NCBI RefSeq assembly: GCF_004210375.1
Contig: NC_134830.1
Location: 8,432,001-8,496,000, forward strand
Direction of reading: 5' to 3'
DNA from: Tachypleus tridentatus
Taxonomy: Eukaryota > Arthropoda > Merostomata > Xiphosura > Limulidae
DNA length: 64,000 bases
Shown: in pieces, positions 55,140-63,649 of the stretch
How the letters are laid out: each line of letters starts with the position of its first letter
Numbering within the stretch: position 1 is the first letter of the stretch
Notes under the pieces: generated by a model
The model's database searches: none
Told to the model about the DNA's origin: nothing
What the model saw: only the letters and a program-made list of their open reading frames with translations
Program-made: the position numbers and the translations under genes

Positions 55140-55249
55140 GATTCAGTTAAGTGTTTAGATAGACTTGAAGTGATATAACTTGGTGTTTGGATAGATTTAA
55201 AGTGAAGTAGTTTAGTGTTTAGAGGGACTTAAAGTGATGTAGTTTAATA
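55140..55249. repeat. ~32-bp minisatellite, left part
   Basis: Units of AGTGATGTAGTTTAGTGTTT plus AGAGGGACTTAA, slightly diverged. The array is cut at a TA by a Tc1-type transposon and resumes at 56410. Confidence 0.9.
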
Positions 55250-56409
55250 TACTCTTCAAAAAAAGAAACGCAAAAGGCAAAATATGAGACATATTGTTAA
55301 CAAGTTTATTCCGGGTAGTTCTGTATGACATGTGTGAAACTTTGCACATTCACTGCTGAACATCCAAAGTCTGCAAAGGCGAAGTCCACGCTCACTAGTT
55401 GACGTTTAACGTCACTCAACGTCAATAACGAGTATACCCCCGTGAGCATCAATAACTGCTTGGCATCTCCTGCCCATGGAAGCGATGAGATGACGAATCA
55501 CATCCTGTGAAATGGCTGTCCACTCAGCCTGCAAAGCTGCTGCAAGCTGAGGTAGAGTCTGCGGTTGAGGTTGTCCCCGTCGCAGACGTCGGTCCAACTC
55601 GTCCTAAAGATGTTCGATGGGGTTTAAATCTGGTGATCTGGAGGGCCAGGGAAAAACGTTGATATTGTGGTGTCTCAAGAAGACAGTGGTGAGTCGGGCT
55701 GTGTGAGGACGGGCGTTGTCATGTTGAAAAACGTCGTTGACGTTCACCATGATGGGTTGCACATGGGGCCTAAGAATCTCGTCGACGGTTGCGTACGGTC
55801 TTATCGGAAATCCTACGCAGCCCTGGTATAGTTGAGGCAGTAGACGTCGCAGTGGTGGTCCTATCCCGAAGGTGAGGGACCACCGGATGTTACGATCTTG
55901 TGCGGGCGTGGTCACACGAGGTCTGCCAGATCGTGGACGATCACGAGTTGATCCATGTTGTTGGTGACGATTCCATAGTTTTGTGATGGTGCTTGGGTGG
56001 ACATTCACAGCTCTGGCAACATCTGATTGAGATTCGTCTGCTTCCAAGCGACCAATGGCGTTGTTGCGTTGTGCTTCAGTCAGTCTTGGCGTAACTGTGT
56101 TGCTTGTCGGTGGCTTAACACTGAGCTATGGAAACCGAGAACCCGTCACTTTTATAGGGAATTTGCACATGTTGCACTTGCAGAACATACAGATCTCTCA
56201 AACAAATTTATTGGACACGAATGCGTTTTGGCGAAAAATCCGATGTTTTCTTCCGTTTTTAATGTGCACAACTTTTATTGTCATTTTGGTCTGACAATCA
56301 GTGCCTTAACACGTGTAACATCACATACTCTGAGCTTGTAATGTTATTACATATATTTATCTTTAAAATAACAAAAATATCCCTTTTGCGTTTCTTCTTT
56401 TGAAGAGTA
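55250..56409 (-). mobile_element. Tc1/mariner-superfamily DNA transposon, inactive copy
   Basis: Terminal inverted repeats of at least 28 bp with one mismatch begin TACTCTTCAAAA and contain GAAACGCAAAAGG. They lie at 55250-55277 and 56382-56409. A TA flanks each end (55248-55249, 56410-56411), the target duplication of this superfamily. The 1160-bp element carries a transposase remnant on the minus strand. Removing it would join the two halves of the 32-bp minisatellite, so insertion followed formation of that array. Confidence 0.96.
55412..56092 (-). pseudogene. Tc1-type transposase pseudogene (start lost, frameshift, internal deletion, nonsense)
   Basis: Transposases of this family bind the element's ends through N-terminal helix-turn-helix domains and cut with a DDE/D catalytic triad. 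Here the N-terminal part is clear (TEAQRNNAIGRLEADES, SDVARAVNVHPSTI, PRSGRPRVTTPAQDRNIR). The expected initiator position is ACG at 56090-56092. After DRNIR the frame shifts; IPGLRRISDKTVRN follows in another frame. A deletion then removes the region with the first catalytic Asp and joins to DEILRPHVQPIM. The second Asp region (FQHDNARPHTAR) and the SPDLNPIEHL motif remain. A TAG at 55604-55606 sits where Trp usually follows IEHL; DELDRRLRRGQPQPQTLPQL and RRCQAVIDAHGG finish the C-terminus. About 227 codons remain versus roughly 340 in intact relatives. It cannot make active transposase, although intact TIRs could let a relative mobilise the element. Confidence 0.95.
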
Positions 56410-56654
56410 TATTCAGATAGACTTGAAGTTATGTAGTTTTGTGTTTAGATATACTTGAAGTAATGCAGTTTAGTGTTTCAATAGATTTGAAGTGATGTAA
56501 TTTAGTGTTTAAAGAGACTTGAAGTGATGTAGTTTAGTGTTTAGAGGGCTTTGAAGTGATATAGTTTAGTGTTTAGAGGGACTTAAAGTGATATAGTTTG
56601 ATGTTTAGAGGGGCTCTATTTGATGTAGTTTGGTGTTTAGAGGAACTTGAAGTG
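56410..56654. repeat. ~32-bp minisatellite, middle part
   Basis: Resumes after the Tc1 element with TTCAGATAGACTTGAAGTTA and continues in ~32-bp units (GATATAGTTTAGTGTTTAGA, GGGACTTAAAGT) up to a SINE insertion. Confidence 0.93.
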
Positions 56655-56666
56655 ATATAGTTTAGT

Positions 56667-56947
56667 GGGGCCTGGCATGGCCTAGCGCGTTAAGGCGTGC
56701 GCTTCGTAATCTGAGGGTCACGGGTTCGTGCCGAGTCGCGCCAAACATGCTTGCCCTCCCAGCCGTGGGGGCGTTATAATGTGACGGTCAATCCCTCTAT
56801 TCGTTGGTAAAAGAGTAGCCCAAGAGTTGGCGGTGGGTGGTGATGACTAGCTGGCTTCCCTCTAGTCTTACACTACTAAATTAGGGACGGCTAGCACAGA
56901 CAGCCCTCGAGTAGCTTTGTGCGAAATTCCAAAAAACAAACAAAACA
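56667..56947 (+). mobile_element. SINE-A, full length, variant subfamily, with target-site duplication
   Basis: Forward copy: head GGGGCCTGGCATGGCCTAGC, GCTTCGTAATCTGAGGGTCA, a B-box region GGGTTCGTGCC, centre CTCCCAGCCGTGGGGGCG to CTAGCTGGCTTCCCTCTAG, and tail AAACAAACAAAAC. A perfect 12-bp direct repeat ATATAGTTTAGT flanks it (56655-56666 and 56948-56959). It lies inside the 32-bp minisatellite and, with the copy at 53031, defines a subfamily with a distinct head and GGGAGGGCGAGC/GCCCTCCCAGCC box. Confidence 0.97.
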
Positions 56948-56959
56948 ATATAGTTTAGT

Positions 56960-57010
56960 GTTTAGAGGGACTTGAAGTGATGTGATTTAGTCTAGTGTTT
57001 AGATGGACTT
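56960..57010. repeat. ~32-bp minisatellite, right end
   Basis: The last one to two units (TTTAGAGGGACTTGAAGTGA, GTGTTTAGATGGACTTGAG) after the SINE. Confidence 0.88.
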
Positions 57011-57821
57011 GAGTAATTTCACTTACTAGCTGATGGTCAGTATAGAGGTCGTAGGATATGGTTCCTGTAATGTATACTGCTCCACAGGATATAGAACATC
57101 AAAGAAACTTATTTTTGCTCTTATTAAACTGTCAGTGTACCTCACTCAGGTATAATATAACGATTGGATCTGGTTTTACATCCTACCTGAATGAATATAA
57201 CCTTGCGATTCGGCTGTAAGATGAAACAGTATTTATTTGTAAAAAGAGTATTGCCTAATACGTCATTTGCACACTTTCTGATACTGCTTTTAGCATCATT
57301 GTAAGTGAGTTGCTTTGTGAATAATGCCCTCCATTAGGCATTCGGTATCTAGGTTGGTCTTACGAAGTAATTTTCTTACCGTTCACTTGTAGAGGTTGCG
57401 AGTATTGGATTTAACCTCACAGTAGATACCCTAAAATTGAAAGGATCCAGAATCTTCAGATATTGGTCATGTGCTTGTGTTACAGCTAGATGTGATGTGG
57501 GCTCTGAACTAGTATAGAAGTGGTTCTACATTTTATTACCAACACTTCGAGACATTTGTGATAAGTTTGTATCAGATGGAATAAAAATACAAAATTCGTA
57601 TTAAGATTCAGTCTGTGGTCCAGGAGGAAGATGGAGCGCTGCAAAGTTTAATAATAAACTATTCCGATCCCGACTTACCACCAGGTGGCTGACTATGACA
57701 ATAATGAACTGGGAGAGAGAGGAGTGACTCTGTTTTACCTAATATAAAGTGTACTGGGGGAATATGTCCCCAATCCTGAATGGGGAATTAATATTTGTGT
57801 TTAACCATTATGGTTTATTTA
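57011..57821. other. Spacer without recognised feature
   Basis: About 810 bp with moderate G+C for this window. No open frame of note and no repeat or SINE recognised. Confidence 0.5.
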
Positions 57822-57935
57822 TTTGAAGTTAATCACAAACATATGGGCAGTCTGTGGTCTACCCACCACGGGCATTGAAATCTGTTTCTGCAAGTTCGCA
57901 GACATACAGCTGTACCACTGGGGGAGGGCAACTGT
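57822..57935 (-). mobile_element. SINE-B, diverged
   Basis: Reversed copy: ACAAACATATGGGCAGTCTG, TGGTCTACCCACCACGGGCA, TTGAAATC, TGCAAGTTCGCAGACATACA, then GTACCACTGGGGGAGGGCA. The order matches the reverse of the 60859 copy (tail, GGTGG, B box, CGAACTTACA, CAGTGG head). Confidence 0.85.
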
Positions 57936-57999
57936 TATGAAAAGTCGCTGTTTCGGTTTTGAATTTAATGTTCACGGTTAACATAGCAAAATCATAATC

Positions 58000-58136
58000 A
58001 AACCTATTCAATCACCTTTGAGTATGATTTTACAAATTCCGATTAATGGCGTCAAGTAATTTATATTAAACCTGTTCAATCAGCTTTGAGTATGATATTA
58101 CAAATTCCGATTAATGGCTTCAAGTAATTTATATTT
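58000..58136. repeat. 68-bp tandem duplication
   Basis: AACCTATTCAATCACCTTTG... recurs with a 68-bp offset as AACCTGTTCAATCAGCTTTG. Both copies contain CAAATTCCGATTAATGGC and CAAGTAATTTATATT. Confidence 0.95.
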
Positions 58137-58699
58137 ATATAATTTATAATGTTTTGTTTCTAAAATATAATAGAGGAACTTCATTCTTGATTAAAAGCGA
58201 CAACTTTTACTTAAAGTTTTAAGTTCTAAGATAACACGTTATCTTCACTCCATAAGCGTTTCTGGATAAACAACTGATTGAAGCTCACTTACTATTGTTA
58301 CGGAACACTTTTAAAGTATCTTATATTTCCGTTGCGTGACTTATACCGCTTTAAAGTAATAGAAACAAATAGACTAAAACCTTCAGACGTTTTGACGTAA
58401 GTGCATGTTTGTGTATGCTATCTTATATTGCCGATTGTATTGAAATTCACTTACCTGCTTTAGGGTTAAGTTTGACAACGGAAACACGTGTAACTAAAGA
58501 ATTGTAGTGTATATTCCTTTACATTGCTTTTGTACTTAGCCAATTACAGGGAATGTTTAGCTGTTTCGTTGAAGATAAAAAAAACTCAACAAGAAATAAA
58601 GAGAAATACCCTGTCCTTTTATCTAACGTACCAGTTTTTGTAATTATTTAAAAGATAAAGTCGACATTATTTATCCCACGATGCTGTCGTTACTTGTTG
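58137..58699. other. AT-rich spacer
   Basis: About 560 bp without recognised gene or element. Confidence 0.55.
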
Positions 58700-58815
58700 T
58701 TTTCAGCCTAGAGCTACACAATTGAGTGTGTGCATTATATCCATCGCGAGGAATTGAACGTTGAATTCTAGCTTTGTAAGTTCGTAAAGTTACAGCTAAC
58801 CCACTAAGGAACGTC
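58700..58815 (-). mobile_element. SINE-B, strongly diverged
   Basis: Reversed order AGAGCTACACAATTGAGTGT, ATCGCGAGGAATTGAAC, CTAGCTTTGTAAGTTCG and GCTAACCCACTAAGG corresponds to SINE-B tail, B box, central CGAACTTACAA and head. Identity is low. Confidence 0.6.
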
Positions 58816-58984
58816 ATGATATTTTGTTCTTAACCATGTGAATAATCTATAAGGGGTTTTACGATGTTGGCCTGGAATGAATGACCGGAATAGTCGGTGT
58901 TTTTCGTTCTTTCGTTAGCTTTAATAAATAATACGCCTCTAGTCTTATATTCAAGTCAAATAGCCAGCTAAGAGTTCCTAAAGG

Positions 58985-59200
58985 TCAAGTAATTAATTTA
59001 GAACTGCTGACCAGAGGGAGGGCAAACAATCAACATCATCTGCTTTCTACTCCGCTAATGGTAAAATGAAAAACAAGTCCGTCTGTTACTTTTATAACAT
59101 GCTCACAGTTTTCAACTGCATATCTAGTTCTCAAACCACGGACCTTGCGACTCATAACTTGATACACTAACCACTAAGTCACATTTGCTCCGGCTAGCCA
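58985..59200 (-). mobile_element. Possible third type of tRNA-derived SINE
   Basis: A reversed tRNA-like head is visible at the right: CACTAACCACTAAGTCAC (A-box region) and GTTCTCAAACCACGGACC (B-box-like). GGAGGGCAAACAATCAACAT lies toward the left. It differs from SINE-A and SINE-B. No tail or target duplication recognised. Confidence 0.4.
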
Positions 59201-59736
59201 GAAGCTACAATGTACCATAGGTATGATTTCTCCATTTTCTGAAACCTAGTTTTGTGAAAAACAAAACAAAAAATCAAGTATGTTTCATCGTTTCGTTTCC
59301 TTAAAGTAAGTTAAAGCAATTTTAGGTTTCACACGTATTAATTTCCCCTAAAAAGGGCCAAAGACCGCTTGGAAGGGTCACCTACTTTAACCACACGCAC
59401 CATTATACCGTAGTGTGTTGTCTGTCAGTCAATAAGTTGACATTAAAATAACAGCATCTGAAATATTTTTACGTTACAATTTGTACTGCCGTGACGACAG
59501 TGGAACTTGCACATGCCATGAATTATCTGTAGGTTACAACACAGCATAACATGTGAACTTCAAAAGCAAGAAATGCAAATATTTGTCAACCTTAATTTTG
59601 ATTTTATTTATTCTTGAAACAGAATACTTTCAGGGATCTGTAGACGTATACCTGGTTTATAGTCAGTAGGAAGATTACTAAACGCTATTGGTTCGTAATG
59701 GGACGTTTCTATTTTTTTATTCGTAGATCAAATATT
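59201..59736. other. Spacer without recognised feature
   Basis: About 540 bp, no convincing open frame or repeat. Contains CACATGCCATG and similar short words only. Confidence 0.5.
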
Positions 59737-59916
59737 GTTTGTTTCTTTGTTCGTTTTTGAATTTTGCGCAAAGCTACACGAGGGCTATCTGCGCTAGACG
59801 TCCCTAATTTAGCAGTGTAAGACTAGAGGGAAGGCAGCTAGTCATCACCACCCACCGCCAACTCTTGGGCTACTCTTTTACCAAAGAATAGTGGGATTGA
59901 TCGTAACATTAATCCC
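59737..59916 (-). mobile_element. SINE-A, head missing
   Basis: Reversed copy with tail TTTGTTTCTTTGTTCGTTTT, AAAGCTACACGAGGGCTATC, CACCCACCGCCAACTCTTGG and GTGGGATTGATCGTAACATT, stopping before the tRNA-like head. In a reversed copy the head is the 5' end of the SINE, so this is 5' truncation, typical of incomplete reverse transcription. Confidence 0.94.
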
Positions 59917-60563
59917 GTCTAACCTTGAGATAGCTGTTGACGTATGTGTTAAATCAAATGAAACTCAAGTTGCAAATATCTAATTCTATAACTTATGTAC
60001 TTCCAAGTGGATCAGCTGGACTGCAGTACCAGTTATATTTAGTCTTAACCTTTAGGTGTATTACACTGTTGAGCCGCATACACGGAATATAAAGTATTAT
60101 CGTGCATTGACTTTAGCCTTAGCAAGGGTTCAACAGTATTAACTAATAGAGATAGTAATAAGTAATATATTTCAATTACACGTTTAACCCTTTGCTTACT
60201 AGCATTAATTCATTAATTGACACATTTCACTTACACTGGAGGACGTTTGATCTGATGCCTCATAAAAATTATTAATTATAAAACCACGAGAATGCGTTTA
60301 ATATTTGATTTAGAATTAGCTCATACAAAGCGAATGTGATAATTATGGTCTTAACAAAACGCTTGGCTTGTAAAAACGTTACATTATTGAATTTTTAACC
60401 TTTCATTCCTTGTACGTATCCATGTCTGTTGATCTTTAGGTCGTATCGTGAATGGTCATCTTCTCTTACTTTCAACAAGATTTTTTTTGCCCTTCCCAAG
60501 TCCAAAGGAACTTAAACAGCTGTTATCCAGACGAGTGGTCCCCATAGTAGGCAATATTTAAAC
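59917..60563. other. AT-rich spacer
   Basis: About 650 bp without recognised feature. Confidence 0.55.
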
Positions 60564-60800
60564 AGGCCCGGCATGACCAGGTGAGTTAAGGCGTTCGAAT
60601 CCCTGTCACACCAAACATGCTTGCCCTTTCAGCCGTGGGGGCGTTATAATGTGCGGTCAATCCTACGATTTGTTGGAAAAATTGCTACCCAAGAGTTGGC
60701 GGTAGGTGGTAATAACTAGTTGCCTTCCCTCTAGTCTTACACTGCTAAATTAGGGACGACTAGCGCAGATAGCCCTCGTGTAGCTTTGTGCAATTATTCG
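60564..60800 (+). mobile_element. SINE-A with a deletion inside the tRNA-like head
   Basis: Forward copy GGCCCGGCATGACCAGGTGA, GTTAAGGCGTTCGAATCCC. In other copies the segment between GCGTTCGA and GGGTTCGAATCC is about 29 bp. Here the two GTTCGA words are fused into one, removing the anticodon-stem region and half of the T arm. The rest (GGGGGCGTTATAATGTG to GTGTAGCTTTGTGC) is intact. Confidence 0.95.
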
Positions 60801-60858
60801 AAATTAAGAACAAAATTGTGATGATTTTGATCACTTCTGTAAGGATCTGGATAAAGAT

Positions 60859-60994
60859 GCCCTCCAGTGGTTCAGTGGTATGTCTGCGAACTTACAACGC
60901 TAAAATCCGGGTTTCGATACCTGTGGTGGACAGAGCACAGATAGCCCATTGTGTAGCTTTGTGCTTAATTCAAAAACAACAACAAGAACAACAA
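60859..60994 (+). mobile_element. SINE-B, full length, with perfect target-site duplication
   Basis: A 136-bp element: tRNA-like head GCCCTCCAGTGGTTCAGTGG, CGAACTTACAACGCTAAAAT and B box GGGTTTCGATACC, then GGTGGACAGAGCACAGATAG and tail CCATTGTGTAGCTTTGTGC ending AACAACAACAAGAACAAC. A 12-bp duplication CTGGATAAAGAT flanks it (60847-60858 and 60995-61006). This is the reference copy for the family in this window. Confidence 0.93.
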
Positions 60995-61097
60995 CTGGAT
61001 AAAGATAATGAAAACTTTTAGAAGAAATGAAAAAAGTAAGGGTGAAAACAATAATTATTTAAAATATAACATATCATAATGAAGAAACTGATAAAGG

Positions 61098-61368
61098 TTT
61101 ATTTGTTTGTTTATTTTTAATTTCGCGCAAAGATACTCGAGAGTTATGTGCCCTAGCCCTCTCTAATTTAGTAGTGCAAGACTAGAGGGAAGACAGCTAG
61201 TCATCACCACTCACAGCCAACACTTGGCAACTCTTTTATCAACGAATAGTGGGATTGACCGTCACCTTATAACACCCCCACTGCTGAAAGGGCGAGCATG
61301 TTTGGTGCGACAAGGATTCAAACCCGCGACCCTCAGATTACGAGTCGAACGCCTTAACCCACCTGACC
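61098..61368 (-). mobile_element. SINE-A, full length, with target-site duplication
   Basis: Reversed copy from TTTATTTGTTTGTTTATTTT to the head end CACCTGACC. The flanks are AACTGATAAAGG (61086-61097) and AACTGATGAAGG (61369-61380), a 12-bp duplication with one mismatch. Confidence 0.95.
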
Positions 61369-61630
61369 AACTGATGAAGGAAAAACTGATTTGTTTAAAG
61401 AATATATATATATAATATTACTATAAACAATGAGAGAAAGAATGTTAACATAATCTGGTATAACTATGTACATAATATACATATATAGTGATCAAAGACT
61501 GGAAGAAAAGTTTCCTATTAACATCAAACGTCAATCTGAGATGTATGAAACTAACAATCCATTAAGTTTAAACTGTAATAACATCTGTACACATGAGATT
61601 TAAGACAGCTTGAAATCTGTAAACAAGAAC

Positions 61631-61882
61631 AGACTTGGCCAAGTGGTTAAAGCACTCGACTCGTAATTCGCGGGTTCTAATTCCCGTCACACCAAACATA
61701 CTCGCCCTTTCAGCCGAATGGCCGTTATAATGTTACCGTCAATCCCACTATTCGTAGGTAAGAGAGTAGCCCAAGAGTTGGCGGTGAGTGGTGATAACTA
61801 GCTCTCTAAGTCTCACCCTGCTAAATTACGGACGACTAGTGCAAATAGCCTTCGTGTAGCTTTTCGCGAAATTCAAACCAAA
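61631..61882 (+). mobile_element. SINE-A, near full length, diverged
   Basis: Forward copy: A-box region CTTGGCCAAGTGGTTAAAGC, CTCGTAATTCGCGGGTTCTA, AGCCGAATGGCCGTTATAAT, GAGTTGGCGGTGAGTGGTGA, tail CTTTTCGCGAAATTCAAACC. About 8 bp are missing between CTCGTAAT and CGCGGGTTC. Confidence 0.94.
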
Positions 61883-62772
61883 GTAAAAAAGGAACATAGC
61901 TGTTGGATATCAGGGTTGATAAAATATATAATTAATAAAATAATTAATTTGTTGAACTTTTCGTTGGTGTTAGGATTTTTTTTTCTCATAAATTGAAAAA
62001 AACAAACAAAACACAACCTATTACATCCACGGTTCCATAACTTAGTAGGATTAAAAGTGACGCGTTTAATCATAGATTCCTAACCCTGACTAGTTGTCTT
62101 TTCAAAGCTTTTGAAAGATTAATTAATATCAGATTGTTGAAGTATATAAAAAAATAATAAAATACTAAATAAGTATCAGAATTACTTTTGGAAACAGCAC
62201 TCAATATCTGAGCAGTTGTTCAGGTTACGGGGTGTGTGGTAGACAATTTTAATAAACATAAAAAAATTCTACTCGTGCTTCATTTAACACGCCATCTTAG
62301 TTGCTCTCTCGTGTGTTTTCTTGTTTGTCTTAAGTGAGAGGGTATAATAAATAAAGGTGTCGCCACTTAAATAACAATATATTTGTTCCTCATTTTTTAT
62401 ATTTATGAGTAAATACTTTGTTGCTTTAAAAAGATTATGAACAAAGCTAGATATTAGACCCTTTTAAATTATATATACACGCATAAATGGGAATAATTTC
62501 ACAGATGTATTGCATATACAATTATAAGCAAAATTTCACCAGAAGAAAGAGTTTTCCACTCTTTTTGTTTGTCTCTATGCACAGAGGTAAGCACGTGGAA
62601 AAAACAACAACTGTGTTTTAAATCCAACAATAAATAAATTCTGTTACTAATGGACCACTGCAAATTAAATATCTTTCAGAAATAGATATTAACTAATATA
62701 ATTTATTGAAAAGAATGTAATAATAGTTTTCACAATAATGTTTATTTGTGCAACTGCTTGTTTGTTTGTTTT
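61883..62772. other. AT-rich spacer
   Basis: About 890 bp, no recognised gene or element. Short open frames at 61873-62073 and 62693-62905 (minus) are SINE tail or foldback sequence in part and have no protein-like content. Confidence 0.55.
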
Positions 62773-63036
62773 CAGTGATGTCGAGAAAACCCACTTGTAG
62801 AGAAATATATTTATGTAAAAACGGCTCGTTTGGGTTGAGAAAATATTTTACGCAAGGAGCGAACAATGTTTCGATGAGCTGTTGAATTCCAGCGTGCCAA
62901 ACCAAGGGTCCGTGCGACCCTGCCCTCTGATGGGGCTTGTAATACGTGAACCTGACGATGACCGAAGAAGGTTGAAACGTTGTTCGCTTCTCTACGTGGA
63001 AAAAATTTTCAAACCAAACGAGCCGTTTTTACATAT
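62773..63036. mobile_element. Foldback (palindromic) element, copy 2, with longer centre
   Basis: Same flank (CAGTGATGTCGAGAAAACCC) and same arms as the copy at 37637, left arm from 62795 and right arm to 63036. Between the arms lie about 75 extra bp, relatively GC-rich (GGGTCCGTGCGACCCTGCCC), absent from copy 1. CCTGACGATGACCGAAGAAG here is the reverse complement of the centre of copy 1, so the two centres point in opposite directions. It is followed at once by a SINE tail. Confidence 0.82.
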
Positions 63037-63114
63037 TGTTTGTTTGTTTGTTCTGATTTTTCGCGTAAAGCTGCACGAGCGCTATCTTAGCTAGCTGTCC
63101 CTAATTTAGCAGTG
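63037..63114 (-). mobile_element. SINE-A tail, interrupted by a minisatellite
   Basis: TGTTTGTTTGTTTGTTCTGA, GCGTAAAGCTGCACGAGCGC and TGTCCCTAATTTAGCAGTG are reversed SINE-A sequence. It breaks off at AGCAGTG and a 46-bp array follows. The rest of a reversed SINE-A resumes at about 63464. Confidence 0.9.
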
Positions 63115-63455
63115 AATATTAAATGTGATTGTTGAATAAGGAACTAATAATATGATGTAATCAATATTAAATGTCATTGCTGAATAAGGAGCTAGAAATA
63201 AGACGTAACAAGTATTATGTGATTGTTGAATAAGTAGCTAGAAATAAGACGTAACAAATATTATGTGATTTTTGAATAAGTAGCTAGAAATAAGACGTCA
63301 CAAATATTATGTGATTGTTGAATAAGTAGCTAGAAATAAGACGTAACAAATATTATGTGATTGTTGAATAAGTAGCTAGAAATAAGACGTAACAAATATT
63401 ATGTGATTGTTGAATAAGTAGCTAGAAATAAGATACAATAAATATTAAATATGAT
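63115..63455. repeat. 46-bp minisatellite, about 7 copies (unrelated to the satellite by eye)
   Basis: The unit is TAAGTAGCTAGAAATAAGAC, GTAACAAATATTATGTGATT, then GTTGAA. The first and last units are the most diverged. Although the unit is 46 bp like the satellite at 1-37047, I see no sequence match. Confidence 0.95.
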
Positions 63456-63463
63456 TGTTCAAT

Positions 63464-63649
63464 CCGTCTCTAATTAAGTAGTGTCAGACTAGAGGGAAGG
63501 CAGTTTGTTATCACCATACACCGACCACTCTTGGGCAGCAATTTTACCAACAAACAGTAGGATTTGTCACACATTATAACGCCCCCACGACTGATAAAGT
63601 AAGCATGTTTGGTGTGATGGGGACTCGAGCCCGTAACCCTCAGATTACC
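63464..63649 (-). mobile_element. SINE-A, central domain and partial head
   Basis: CCGTCTCTAATTAAGTAGTG, CAGACTAGAGGGAAGGCAG, GTTATCACCATACACCGACC, ACATTATAACGCCCCCACGA, GCATGTTTGGTGTGATGGGG and ACTCGAGCCCGTAACCCTCA. The first 20 bp repeat the last 20 bp of the piece ending at 63114, so the two pieces overlap. It is truncated at CAGATTAC, where the next minisatellite starts. Confidence 0.92.

Noticed and set aside
56027..56341. Plus-strand open frames of 104 and 79 codons
   Set aside because: Antisense to the transposase N-terminus and Tc1 terminal region.
60788..61021. 77-codon open frame
   Set aside because: Translated SINE-B including its tail (the QKQQQEQQ run is the CAA-rich tail).
62882..63094. 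70-codon open frame
   Set aside because: Lies in the loop and arm of the foldback element and a SINE tail.
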